Source: Singulisphaera sp. GP187 (lineage in GTDB: Bacteria > Planctomycetota > Planctomycetia > Gemmatales > Gemmataceae). From it: 33,359 nucleotides of DNA. Position numbers and translations under genes: made by a program. A model generated the notes under the pieces. The model saw only the letters and a list, made by a program, of their open reading frames with translations. It was not told the DNA's origin and ran no database searches. The stretch's first letter is position 1, and each line of letters begins with the position of its first letter. This document shows, piece by piece, positions 24,825 to 32,646 of this stretch. Where the stretch lies: the NCBI GenBank assembly GCA_945868575.1, contig CAMBMH010000025.1, positions 1 through 33,359 on the forward strand, given 5' to 3'.

Positions 24825-25919
24825 TTAGTCAAGGTTGACAACCGTCCCGTCCTGGGCGCCGACTGCGGCTTTCAGAATGAGGGCATCGGTCGATTCCTTG
24901 ATGGTACGGACGGATCCATCACACATGACGGCCATTGCAATGCCTGTGTGAAACGCAAAAGGTTCATCGTTGGGTCCGCAGTTATTGACGGACCAAGGGC
25001 AGGTGGTGCCTCCACCGATAGGGGAGTTATTGTTGTTAATCTTGGCAGTTTTATCGCCCAATGACTTGTTTGGACCAGAAAAACCATTGGTTGCGGCGTC
25101 GGGATCGGCCCATGCATAAACACGGCGAGCATTACCGGTAAGGCCGTCACCAGCCACAGAGTGACCGGGAGCAGCAACAGGTGAACTGCGGGAAGAACCC
25201 GCACCAAAGGTACCGAGCAGCGGGTGGGCGCGACCGGCATCTTCAATCACAAGGATTGTGTTGGACGAGCCGTCGAGGATGCTCGAGATTTTCGAACCTT
25301 CGGCGGTGAGTGGACCAAAGAATCTGCCCCGATAGGACGCGCTTCCTGTGCCAGACACGCGGGCCTTGGTGCCTTCATCGACATCGCTTACCGCGACAGC
25401 CATGTAATCGATAGGTCCGAGGTTTTCCCCGTTGGAGCGGGAGGTAGGGGACATGGGGGTGCTTGGGCAAACAAAGGTTTTGATTTGGGTTTGCGCAGCG
25501 GTCCAGCCTGAGGGATAGCCTGGATCATCATAATCCCGACCTTTGGTGGCAAGGATGTGAAGAAGCGCGCGGTTGTATCCCAATCCGGTGTTATCGGAAG
25601 AAACATCAAACATCTTGTACACATTTTCCTGCTCAAGATAAGGCAGGATTTGGGTACACCATGAGTGTATCATGTAAGTGGTGGTGTTACTTCCGGTGGA
25701 GTCAATCTGACCGGGGTGAGGGAGAACGCTATTGGTTGATTCAAAGTTGTGGAAGCCGAGGCCGATTTGCTTCAGGTTGTTCGAACATTGCATACGGTTG
25801 GCGGCTTCGCGGACCTTCTGAACGGCGGGAAGGAGCAAGCCGATCAAAACGGCAATGATGGCGATCACAACGAGCAATTCGATCAGGGTGAAACCCTGGC
25901 GCTTGCGAGAGAGGAGCAT
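24825..25919 (-). CDS. DUF1559 domain protein with type IV pilin-like N-terminus (copy 2)
   Basis: The 364-residue protein starts [16 protein letters not shown], a short basic leader and the prepilin-type G-F-T-L-I-E site, followed by a hydrophobic helix and [20 protein letters not shown]. Later come FVCPSTP, ILDGSSNTI and the C-terminal FHTGIAMAVMCDGSVRTI. I use the ATG at 25919, because AGGAA lies six bases upstream; the frame opens earlier at 25970, but that part lacks any leader character. The downstream small lipoprotein gene is probably co-transcribed. The probable site of action is the cell envelope. Confidence 0.92.
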   Translation of the reverse strand: MLLSRKRQGFTLIELLVVIAIIAVLIGLLLPAVQKVREAANRMQCSNNLKQIGLGFHNFESTNSVLPHPGQIDSTGSNTTTYMIHSWCTQILPYLEQENVYKMFDVSSDNTGLGYNRALLHILATKGRDYDDPGYPSGWTAAQTQIKTFVCPSTPMSPTSRSNGENLGPIDYMAVAVSDVDEGTKARVSGTGSASYRGRFFGPLTAEGSKISSILDGSSNTILVIEDAGRAHPLLGTFGAGSSRSSPVAAPGHSVAGDGLTGNARRVYAWADPDAATNGFSGPNKSLGDKTAKINNNNSPIGGGTTCPWSVNNCGPNDEPFAFHTGIAMAVMCDGSVRTIKESTDALILKAAVGAQDGTVVNLD

Positions 25920-26158
25920 GGATAATTCCTGTTTCACGGGATGTTTGAAAGGCGGACACTCGCCCTTCATCTTTTGCTAAGCTTAATCCAAAAAGAAATG
26001 TGGAGGTTAAGGAATGATGAAGTTTTTGTGAAGACATGTCCTTCATCAAAAATCCGAGCCTTGCCAAGGAATTTTCGCGCCTTGTTTCTTCCGAATGCCC
26101 CCATTTTTCCATTTAGGAGTTCTTTGTCCATTATTCTAATTTGCCAGCTGTCAAAGAA

Positions 26159-26180
26159 ATGAACGCCGCATGAACGCCGC
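26159..26180. repeat. perfect tandem 11-bp repeat
   Basis: ATGAACGCCGC stands twice, head to tail, at 26159-26169 and 26170-26180. It is GC-rich inside an AT-rich spacer. The 11-base period puts both copies on one helix face, as for a regulator site, although a chance slippage duplication is also possible. Confidence 0.7.
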
Positions 26181-26410
26181 ATTTACGATAAATACATACC
26201 GCCACCTTAAGAAAACATGGCCGGTAACGCTTGCTAACCATTTCGCGGAACCGGAGTCCAAATCTGGCGAAGCATTCCTTCAGGCAGACCAGTTCAGCTC
26301 AAAAACACAAATAAGAAGACAGGTTTAAGAGATTTGTTGATTTTGCATGAATACAGTGATAGATAATATTAAGTAACAATAAACCAAAAGAGTAACCTGG
26401 ATTTTAAGGG

Positions 26411-26452
26411 AAAAAAAGTGCCATGAGCCAACCATAAGCTAATCCATGGCAC
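26411..26452 (-). terminator. rho-independent terminator of DUF1559 copy 3
   Basis: On the minus strand GTGCCATG and CATGGCAC (26445-26452 and 26418-26425) form a perfect eight-base stem with a 19-base loop, followed directly by seven T. It lies about 50 bases after the stop of copy 3 and shows that copy 3 is not followed by a co-transcribed lipoprotein. Confidence 0.8.
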
Positions 26453-26499
26453 CATAATTGGAAAGGAAAACCGAAACCGAAATCAATCGGAGCCGAACT

Positions 26500-27507
26500 T
26501 TAGTCCAGAGTAAAAATTTCGCTTCCAGCTTTGGTGATTACCGCCGCCATCGTTTTCAGATCAATGCTCGACTTGATAAATCGAACCGATCCGTCTCCAA
26601 AACAGGCATTAATTCCACTCGTGTGGAAGCTGTATGCTTCATTTCGGTTGGTGACATTCATGGGTGCTGTGGTCACACTGGTGTTAATCGCCACATCTTT
26701 TGTGGGGATCGCACCTGCAGGGGAGCAGCCATCCACACTGAATGGTCCTTCCGAGTCAGCCCAACCGATTCCCTCATTGTTATGAAGCGAGTTTGTTGTA
26801 TCATAAGGAACCGTAACGATTCCATTGACAACCACATTGGGCCTGGAGGAGCATTCGACGAGCAAAGCCGTATTGGATGTTCCATCAAGAATCATCGCCA
26901 TTGCGGTGATTTCATTTTTGCACATGATGCCTCTTGTTAGCTGGTCATATTTCGCATTGTCGGGCTTGCCGGTATAAGGAAGACCATAAAGAGGGGCATA
27001 AGTGAAGGCTTTGACGCCATTCATTGTGTCGTAATCGGTTGGCCCAAGTGCGGCGGGGAAGCTCATCGCTGGGCGATTTCCGCTCTTGATACAGCTGGTG
27101 ACCGATGCACGGGAGGGAGTGGAAGGGCACTGGAAGGTTTTCACCTGAATGGTAGCCGCATTGAGGTTATTGGCGGAAAACCAGTGCTGATTTCGATCGT
27201 ATACCTTACCAACATTGCCTTGTTCAATGTAATCAAGGGTAAAAGACCGCCAACTGTGGTTGGTACCACTGGGATTTCCCGGGGCGACGGTGTCATACAT
27301 CGCGGCGGGGAAAAAGCCGTTTGTGTCGTGATAATTGTGCATTGCCAAACCAAGCTGTTTCAGATTGTTTTGACATTGCATGCGGTTGGCAGCTTCACGC
27401 ACTTTTTGCACGGCGGGAAGGAGCAAACCAATCAATACAGCGATGATGGCAATCACCACTAGAAGTTCGATCAGGGTGAACCCCCGACGCTTGCTGGAAG
27501 AGATCAT
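26500..27507 (-). CDS. DUF1559 domain protein with type IV pilin-like N-terminus (copy 3)
   Basis: The 335-residue protein starts [16 protein letters not shown], then the common helix and [39 protein letters not shown] and [18 protein letters not shown] complete the family pattern. The start has AAGGAA seven bases upstream. It is monocistronic: a strong terminator follows the stop and no small lipoprotein gene adjoins. Its upstream region shares a decanucleotide with copy 2 at nearly the same distance from the start. Confidence 0.93.
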   Translation of the reverse strand: MISSSKRRGFTLIELLVVIAIIAVLIGLLLPAVQKVREAANRMQCQNNLKQLGLAMHNYHDTNGFFPAAMYDTVAPGNPSGTNHSWRSFTLDYIEQGNVGKVYDRNQHWFSANNLNAATIQVKTFQCPSTPSRASVTSCIKSGNRPAMSFPAALGPTDYDTMNGVKAFTYAPLYGLPYTGKPDNAKYDQLTRGIMCKNEITAMAMILDGTSNTALLVECSSRPNVVVNGIVTVPYDTTNSLHNNEGIGWADSEGPFSVDGCSPAGAIPTKDVAINTSVTTAPMNVTNRNEAYSFHTSGINACFGDGSVRFIKSSIDLKTMAAVITKAGSEIFTLD

Positions 27508-27891
27508 GAATGAATTCCTTGGGGAGAAATTGGGAGTCCAGACCGGGGCGAGGTCTTAATTCTTAATAGTAAAGCGGTTAGGTTGTGAAACGGTTAAGAA
27601 ATCGAGAAGAAATGATGAAGAAGGTGAAACTTGGAGGAAAATTCAAAGAAAATTGCCCCGATATCTTGCCAAATTTATCTTATTTTCGGACAAGCTCCCA
27701 GCCATAACTATCAATATGTTGATGAGGGGCAAAATTATTTGCCCCTACAGGAAATAATGTCCAAGGTTGAATCGCGTCAGGCGGCTTGCTTTTCTTTTTG
27801 GGGAGTTCCTTAGCCCGTTCGTTTTCAAAGCTTCGCGCGTTTATTTGTCTTCCGTAAGGGATTCCCCCGCCCATCCTTGGCGGACACAGAA
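27508..27891. other. intergenic region (384 bp) with a REP-like palindrome
   Basis: No gene is supported. It holds upstream DNA of copy 3 (CGGTTA at 27575-27580 and 27591-27596, TCTTAAT twice at 27554-27567, AATGATGAAG at 27611-27620), the palindrome at 27726-27745, and the downstream part of the phytase-like gene, for which no T-tailed terminator was found. Confidence 0.55.
27726..27745. repeat. perfect palindrome GGGGCAAA/TTTGCCCC, REP-like
   Basis: GGGGCAAA (27726-27733) and TTTGCCCC (27738-27745) flank ATTA, then TACAGG follows. The pattern of a G/C-edged palindrome around an A/T centre followed by TAC is like dispersed intergenic palindromes known in other bacteria. Only this copy was seen in the window. 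It could also be a weak terminator for the phytase-like gene. Confidence 0.5.
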
Positions 27892-29088
27892 TCAGGGTTT
27901 TTCCACAGCAAAGGCATAGATCCTCAAAGGAGATGACGCGATAAAGTCGTTATCCGCGGTGATGAGCAGCAAACGACGACCATCAGGCAAATCCGGGCCA
28001 AAAGTCATGCCTTCAAATTTCTCCGGAAGGTCCGTTCCAACAAGCTTCATGGAACGATCCAACAGGTCAATAAACAGGGTTTTCGTGACAGGCATGATTT
28101 CCTGGGGAAGTTTTAATGCGGGAAGCTTTTCCAAAAGACTAATCTCGGTAGCCATCCGGGTGTCAATTTTAAATACCTTTTTAAAAGTAGCTTCCCTGTT
28201 TGCTTTTCCATCGCGCTCCAAAACAAGATATTCATAGTCGTTCAGGGCAAGAATTTCGCTGACTCCCAATCCCGGATTTTCGAGTTGGTAGACATACTCC
28301 CTGGTTTTGCCGGTCGACCGGTTTACTTCAAGGATGCGGCAATTGATTCCGACGCGTTGTTTTAGGCCGTCCACCCCGCCATCCTGAATCAGGGGGCTTT
28401 GCATGATTCCGATCAATTTGCTGCCATCGGGAGAAATCGCCAAACCTTCCATGCCCCGATTGGGTTGGCGCCCCATCAGGTTTTTTGGGGGGAGCTCATC
28501 ATCAGGCTTGGCGCTGATTTTGGCGGGAAGGAATTTGGCCGGAATCGGGTAGGTTTGGGTTCGCTTGCCACTTGTATCAAATTCATAAAGAGATGGGCCA
28601 TATTCGTCAGCGATCAGGATTTCGCCTTTGGGCCCCACGCGGACTCCCTCCGGGTCAAGCCTCCTCGACTTTTCGGGATTTTTTTTGTCGATCATGCTTA
28701 GGGCCCCACTGAAGCTCTGGCCCATTTCATTGGTCAAAAGCGTCGTGGAGGCCAGCTTGAGTTGGACCGGATTTTTGGATTCGGGATCAACCGTGATATC
28801 CATCATGTGGATACGACAGGGGTAATCTATGGCGCCATCTTTGGGCCCCCGATCCGAGGCAAGGACATAGCGGTTGCTTTTCCCGGAATAGGCAATTGCC
28901 GAACCCAATCCTCCCAGTCGATTCCAAGGGGTGCCATCCTGGAATTTTCCATTGAGCCCGGAAAGGTCGGAAGAATTGCCTGGAAGGGTTCCGATGCCGA
29001 TGAGGGTTACCTGGGCCTGCATCCAATCAGGTGCAGCTGCGATGGTTGCAATGGATAAAAGTCGAATAACCCAAGTGGAGTGCTTCAT
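27892..29088 (-). CDS. secreted phytase-like esterase-family protein
   Basis: The 398-residue protein has a signal peptide (MKHSTWVIRLLSIATIAAAP, probable cleavage at MQA). The mature part has the order of the phytase-like domain family (esterase-like activity of phytase): LGGLGSAIAYSGKSNRYVLA, SDRGP, RRLDPEGVRVGPKGEILIAD, EYGPSLYEFD, NRGMEGLAISPDGSKLIG, the EILALNDYEYLVLERDG segment, and FEGMTFGPDLPDGRRLLL near the end. These proteins are beta-propellers with acidic loops likely to bind calcium, located outside the cytoplasm. Action on phosphoesters is suggested by the family name but not proven for most members. It is transcribed alone. Confidence 0.88.
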   Translation of the reverse strand: MKHSTWVIRLLSIATIAAAPDWMQAQVTLIGIGTLPGNSSDLSGLNGKFQDGTPWNRLGGLGSAIAYSGKSNRYVLASDRGPKDGAIDYPCRIHMMDITVDPESKNPVQLKLASTTLLTNEMGQSFSGALSMIDKKNPEKSRRLDPEGVRVGPKGEILIADEYGPSLYEFDTSGKRTQTYPIPAKFLPAKISAKPDDELPPKNLMGRQPNRGMEGLAISPDGSKLIGIMQSPLIQDGGVDGLKQRVGINCRILEVNRSTGKTREYVYQLENPGLGVSEILALNDYEYLVLERDGKANREATFKKVFKIDTRMATEISLLEKLPALKLPQEIMPVTKTLFIDLLDRSMKLVGTDLPEKFEGMTFGPDLPDGRRLLLITADNDFIASSPLRIYAFAVEKP

Positions 29089-29573
29089 GGATCGGTTGCC
29101 TTAGGTTGGGAGGATCAAAGCGCGATAAGGGTGGTTTTATGCACCAAGTTGGAAATCCTTTGTGCTGTTTTGATGAAGATTGTTAGGTTGGATCTGGCGC
29201 CACGAAGGAACACTTTTGACCAACTGCAACAAAAAAGGATTTTGTGGCAGGTACTTTGGCGAAAATCCGATCCAACGGAAACGATAATGGGAAATGTTTG
29301 CCGTCGGAGCCCATGCACCCAAAGCGTCCATTGCTCGTCTGATTTCGTCCCAAATGGAATGCGATCCAAATATATAGTCGATTGATGAATCTGTTTTCAG
29401 ACCATTTATACACAGATTCTACACAATCGCAATTGTGAAAAAATGAATAAGGATTCATGAAGACTTGTTGAGGTGGTTCCATTTATCGATTCGTGGTGTT
29501 AACTTACCCCTGTGGCAGGATTCCCTCCCGTTGATTTGGTCGGGGCTCTGTCTCACTTTTAAGGAGTTTCTTT
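29089..29573. other. divergent intergenic region (485 bp) before DUF1559 copy 4
   Basis: No supported gene. Two small palindromes stand close together: CACAAT/ATTGTG (29422-29437) and ATGAAT/ATTCAT (29443-29458). Both lie 115-150 bases before the copy 4 start and could be operator sites. No -35/-10 pair could be assigned with confidence. The translation start of copy 4 has AGGAG seven bases upstream. Confidence 0.5.
29422..29458. promoter_or_regulatory. two adjacent palindromes upstream of DUF1559 copy 4
   Basis: CACAAT-CGCA-ATTGTG and ATGAAT-AAGG-ATTCAT are perfect six-base inverted repeats with four-base centres, separated by five bases. Their centres are 21 bases apart, two helical turns. 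They may bind a dimeric regulator in tandem, although the arms differ in sequence. Confidence 0.35.
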
Positions 29574-30653
29574 ATGACACCATCGATTCGAGCCTTTGGC
29601 GGATCCCGTAAGGGTTTTACGCTGATTGAATTGCTCGTTGTGATCGCCATCATTGCTGTTTTGATTGGTCTTTTGCTGCCTGCCGTGCAAAAAGTTCGCG
29701 AAGCCGCCAACCGCATGCAGTGCCAAAACAACCTGAAGCAAATCGGGTTGGCTTTCATGAACTATGAGAGCACAAACAACTTTTACCCCAAGGGTCCCTA
29801 TGACGGTGATCCGAGCCTTGCGGGTATGGTTTACAATGAACCCGCCGGAGCATACGAGAGCGGCACAACCTGCTGTAACTCCGCCAGCCCCAACGGCTGG
29901 AGCCACTGGTTCAAAATTTTGCCTTACATCGAACAGGACAATGTCTACAAACTGGCCAACTTCACTCTGCCCCCGATCCACTCGGGTCGCCCCGCCAACT
30001 ACAACGGCGAAGATGATGTTGCCCGCTGCTTGATCAAGACCTACTACTGTCCTTCACGTCGCGCCCCCACCGGTTATGGCTCGGCCCTTTTGGGTCGCTG
30101 TGACTATGGCGGTAGCGCCGGTTTCTATCAGGGCGAAGTTCACGAAAACTACGGCGATATCCCAGCCGCACCCTTGGGCATGAGCCCTCGCCGCAATGAA
30201 CGCACCCCCGAAAACTTTGGTGACATGGCCGGTCGCAAGGGTTATATCTGTTGGTCAGGCCAGGGGGCGACCCGCCGCAATGCCGATGTGCTCGACGGTA
30301 CCTCCAATAGCATCATTGCAGCCGAAAAGTGCCTTCCCCCAAGGCGCCACGGGTCTGATGGTGGCGACAACGAGCGCTGGAACAACGCGGGTTGGGATGA
30401 ATGCGTGCTTCGTTATCACTTTCCACCCAAATCCGACACTGACCCCACCATTCCAGTAACCGGAACCGTTACCGACCCCACCAACGGAGCAAATGTTTGG
30501 CGCCGTTATTTCGGTTCCAGCCACACCGGCGGTCTCAACGCCGTTATGGGTGATGGATCTGTCAAGTTTGTCAGCTTCACCGTGGATCCAGTTGCCTGGA
30601 TGCGCGCTTGCGTGATCGACGATGGCCAGGTCGCAACTCCTCTTAACAACTAG
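29574..30653 (+). CDS. DUF1559 domain protein with type IV pilin-like N-terminus (copy 4)
   Basis: The 359-residue protein starts MTPSIRAFGGSRKGFTLIEL, with the same hydrophobic helix and [20 protein letters not shown] as the other copies. YYCPSRR, DVLDGTSNSIIAAE and SHTGGLNAVMGDGSVKFV follow. It has a good AGGAG seven bases upstream of the ATG. A 64-residue lipoprotein gene follows 28 bases later, then a strong terminator, so the two form a two-gene unit. This copy is the only one on the plus strand in the window, and its codon use favours C-ending codons more than the others, which may mean high expression. Confidence 0.94.
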   Translation: MTPSIRAFGGSRKGFTLIELLVVIAIIAVLIGLLLPAVQKVREAANRMQCQNNLKQIGLAFMNYESTNNFYPKGPYDGDPSLAGMVYNEPAGAYESGTTCCNSASPNGWSHWFKILPYIEQDNVYKLANFTLPPIHSGRPANYNGEDDVARCLIKTYYCPSRRAPTGYGSALLGRCDYGGSAGFYQGEVHENYGDIPAAPLGMSPRRNERTPENFGDMAGRKGYICWSGQGATRRNADVLDGTSNSIIAAEKCLPPRRHGSDGGDNERWNNAGWDECVLRYHFPPKSDTDPTIPVTGTVTDPTNGANVWRRYFGSSHTGGLNAVMGDGSVKFVSFTVDPVAWMRACVIDDGQVATPLNN

Positions 30654-30681
30654 TCTGGCAAGCCCAACGGAGAAGATTCCC

Positions 30682-30876
30682 ATGAAACATTTCACACTTA
30701 TGGTTTTGGCTCCTCTTTTTATCCTCAACCTTCTCACCGGTTGCGGTGACGACAAGACCGTCCTTCCCAAAGCCCTCACCGAGGAGCAAAAGAAGGCGAT
30801 CAAGGCAGAAGATGAATCGGTTGCCAACGAAGAGGGTGGCCGCGTAAAGAAGAAGGCTGGCAAGGCGACCAAATAG
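30682..30876 (+). CDS. small lipoprotein (64 aa) paired with DUF1559 copy 4
   Basis: The protein starts MKHFTLMVLAPLFILNLLTG followed by Cys21 (LTGC lipobox), then a charged tail with LTEEQKKAIKAEDESVANEE and a Lys-rich end. The mature part of about 44 residues is probably helical. Small lipoproteins of this kind repeatedly follow DUF1559 genes in planctomycetes; their function is unknown. The start has GGAG about ten bases upstream; a longer frame from 30622 overlaps the DUF1559 gene and is not used. It ends just before a terminator. Confidence 0.88.
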   Translation: MKHFTLMVLAPLFILNLLTGCGDDKTVLPKALTEEQKKAIKAEDESVANEEGGRVKKKAGKATK

Positions 30877-30903
30877 GATTGCCTTGCAATGTGTTAACCC
30901 ATC

Positions 30904-30933
30904 GCGGCCCACGAATCCAATTGCGTGGGCCGC
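30904..30933 (+). terminator. strong hairpin terminator after the copy 4 unit
   Basis: GCGGCCCACG (30904-30913) and CGTGGGCCGC (30924-30933) form a perfect ten-base GC-rich stem with a ten-base loop. The following sequence (TTGCATTATC) has only a weak T content, so it may need help from Rho or act as an RNA 3' end. Confidence 0.7.
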
Positions 30934-30986
30934 TTGCATTATCTAAAATGATTTGGAAATCTCCACGAACTTGACGGGAAAACGCA

Positions 30987-31631
30987 ATGATCAAGACCAC
31001 AAATCTTCCGATTGTCCTATTCGTTTTGGGCCTTGTGGTTGGGTGTGGTGGGGAACCCAAACCCAAAGGGAAAACCCAGGCAGGTTTGCCCGAGGGTTAT
31101 GTCGCGCCCCAATCCACAGATCATCTTCCCCTGCATGACAATCCCGACTATGCCAACTGGCAGCGATTCAAGGTGGGGACGAAGGTCGTTCGGAAAAAAA
31201 TCTCCAAAAACCCTTCAGACCAGGTGACCGAGACGCAATCCCTAAGGCTTTTGGAAGTCAACGGGGACAAGGTGGTTTTGGAAACTCAAATCACTGTCGA
31301 ACGGCCCAATTATCCGAAGAAGGACAATGCGCCTTTCAAGATTGAACATGCCGCGAAATTCCGCCTTCCCGCCAATCTCAAATTGGAGCAGTTCACCAAG
31401 CCTTCCATCAAAGCCAAGGAAATCGCCGAAGAGTCGATCAAGGTTTTGGGAAAAGAATACAAGGCAAAGCTTTTCACTTGGGAAGACAATACCGAATCGG
31501 GACCCATGCCCCACAAATATTGGGAGTCGATGGAATTCCCCGGGCGGATGCTCAAACATGAGGCGGTTGTGAAAAAAGACAACGCCGAAACCTCAACAAC
31601 GGAAGAGGTCATAGAGGTGGTGACTCCGTGA
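30987..31631 (+). CDS. lipoprotein of unknown function (first of a tandem pair)
   Basis: The 214-residue protein has a lipobox (VLGLVVGCGG, Cys20). The mature part has YANWQRFKVGTKVVRKK, ETQSLRLLEVNGDKVVLETQ and a C-terminal SGPMPHKYWESMEFPGRMLK, followed by TEEVIEVVTP. It is beta-rich and shares its layout with the next protein (W..F..GT, a long K/E linker, a GP.P..W.S...PG segment and an E-V-.-.-V ending), so the two are probably paralogues. The stop overlaps the next start as GTGA, so they are translated together. Located at a membrane outside the cytoplasm. Family not recognised. Confidence 0.82.
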   Translation: MIKTTNLPIVLFVLGLVVGCGGEPKPKGKTQAGLPEGYVAPQSTDHLPLHDNPDYANWQRFKVGTKVVRKKISKNPSDQVTETQSLRLLEVNGDKVVLETQITVERPNYPKKDNAPFKIEHAAKFRLPANLKLEQFTKPSIKAKEIAEESIKVLGKEYKAKLFTWEDNTESGPMPHKYWESMEFPGRMLKHEAVVKKDNAETSTTEEVIEVVTP

Positions 31632-32329
31632 TCGGATCACCCTTGCGCCATTTCTTCAGAACCCAGGCAGGGAGCTTGCTCCCGGCTTGGGTGATTGTGT
31701 TTTTGGCATGTTTTCCTTTGGGATGTTTCAGGGACTCTGGAATTGCTGGCCCGGATGCTATGTCCAAAGCCTTATCGTCCCAACCGGAATGTGATGATTG
31801 TCCCAGCGCAAAAGTTTTGCCCGACCCGGAACCGGGACCAGGAGAAATGGTGAACCCGGTTTTTTTGAGTTGGCGGATCTATCCCGAAGGAACGAGTACC
31901 GTTCTCTCGACCCGGGAGGGAGATAGAGTGGAGGCTCGCGAAGTGACCAAACTTTTAGAAAAAAAAGAACACACCATTACCCTATCGGTCGAGAAAAATC
32001 GCCTGGACCAAGGCAAAACCATCGATACGAAACGCCAGACTGTGACCCTTTCCTATTTGATCCCCAAAAACGGATCCTCAACAGGAAGAAATCTGGACGC
32101 GACCCCAGCCAAGCTTGATTTGTTGGGAAAAACCTTTGCCTCGTTCCTTTCGGAGAGTAGTGGCAACGATTCGTTAGGAGCGTTTGTGACCCGTCGTTGG
32201 GACAGCGACACCATTCCCGGGTTGCTTATTCGCCAGGAAAAGCAAACGACCCCGGCAGGTGGGGGCGCGGTATTTTTAACAGTGACGGAACTTGTTGAGT
32301 TAAAATTTCCCAAATGGGATGCCAAATAG
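31628..32329 (+). CDS. lipoprotein of unknown function (second of a tandem pair)
   Basis: The protein starts at a GTG inside the preceding stop (GTGA) and is 233 residues. A hydrophobic segment AWVIVFLACFPLGC gives a lipobox at PLGC (Cys33), although the preceding leader is long. The mature part begins with a Cys-containing SQPECDDCPSAK stretch, unusual for a lipoprotein, then LSWRIYPEGTSTVLS, a beta-rich middle and ends VTELVELKFPKWDAK. The pattern RRWDSDTIPGLLIRQE parallels the YWESMEFPGRMLKHE segment of the preceding protein. The pair probably arose by duplication and may act as partners. Function unknown. Confidence 0.78.
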   Translation: MIGSPLRHFFRTQAGSLLPAWVIVFLACFPLGCFRDSGIAGPDAMSKALSSQPECDDCPSAKVLPDPEPGPGEMVNPVFLSWRIYPEGTSTVLSTREGDRVEAREVTKLLEKKEHTITLSVEKNRLDQGKTIDTKRQTVTLSYLIPKNGSSTGRNLDATPAKLDLLGKTFASFLSESSGNDSLGAFVTRRWDSDTIPGLLIRQEKQTTPAGGGAVFLTVTELVELKFPKWDAK

Positions 32330-32376
32330 GTTTTTATTGGCAACCCAAAAGATCCATTGGTCCGGCGTATGGAAAA

Positions 32377-32646
32377 CTATTCGATCTCCTCGATCGACCC
32401 ATCCGGACGAATGTCGATCTCGCGTACCTTTCCGTTTTTCTCTTTTCCCTGGACTTCGAAAACGCCGCTTTGCTTTTTCCAGGCGGTATCAAACTCCACT
32501 CCGGGGAGATTGTCCTGTGCGATTTTCATAATGTTTGGGGGAACATCCTTCAGGTCAATCGTGGTTTTCTTCCCTTTTGCGGCTCCACCACAGTCCAAAA
32601 GAAGACCAACCTGGGCGAGAATCAGAAACCCGTTTGCATAGCGCAT
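32377..32646 (-). CDS. small secreted PepSY-like protein paired with DUF1559 copy 5
   Basis: The ATG at 32646 overlaps the stop of the DUF1559 gene by one base (TGATG), a strong sign of translational coupling. The protein has 89 residues. A hydrophobic leader (FLILAQVGLLLDCGGAAKGK) may be a lipoprotein signal, although Asp just before the Cys is unusual. The mature part (VPPNIMKIAQDNLPG, then VFEVQGKEKNGKVREIDI, and DGSIEEIE) has the fold pattern of a single PepSY-like unit: a helix followed by beta-strands. PepSY units often inhibit or bind peptidases. A TTG one codon earlier is not used. Confidence 0.82.
   Translation of the reverse strand: MRYANGFLILAQVGLLLDCGGAAKGKKTTIDLKDVPPNIMKIAQDNLPGVEFDTAWKKQSGVFEVQGKEKNGKVREIDIRPDGSIEEIE

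Larger units (their letters stand above)
25920..26499. other. intergenic region (580 bp) between DUF1559 copies 2 and 3
   Basis: No convincing gene is present. From the left it holds the upstream region of copy 2 (including AATGATGAAG at 26013-26022 and GGTTAAG at 26005-26011), a tandem 11-base repeat at 26159-26180, an AT-rich part around 26290-26410, and the terminator of copy 3 at 26411-26452. Confidence 0.6.

Noticed and set aside
24282-25064. 260-codon plus-strand frame across the aldolase end, terminator, lipoprotein and DUF1559 copy 2
   Set aside because: It crosses a strong terminator and two genes with clear lipobox and DUF1559 motifs on the other strand.
27631-27874. Short frames in the gap between DUF1559 copy 3 and the phytase-like gene
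   Set aside because: No start signal, no recognisable pattern; they span a palindrome.
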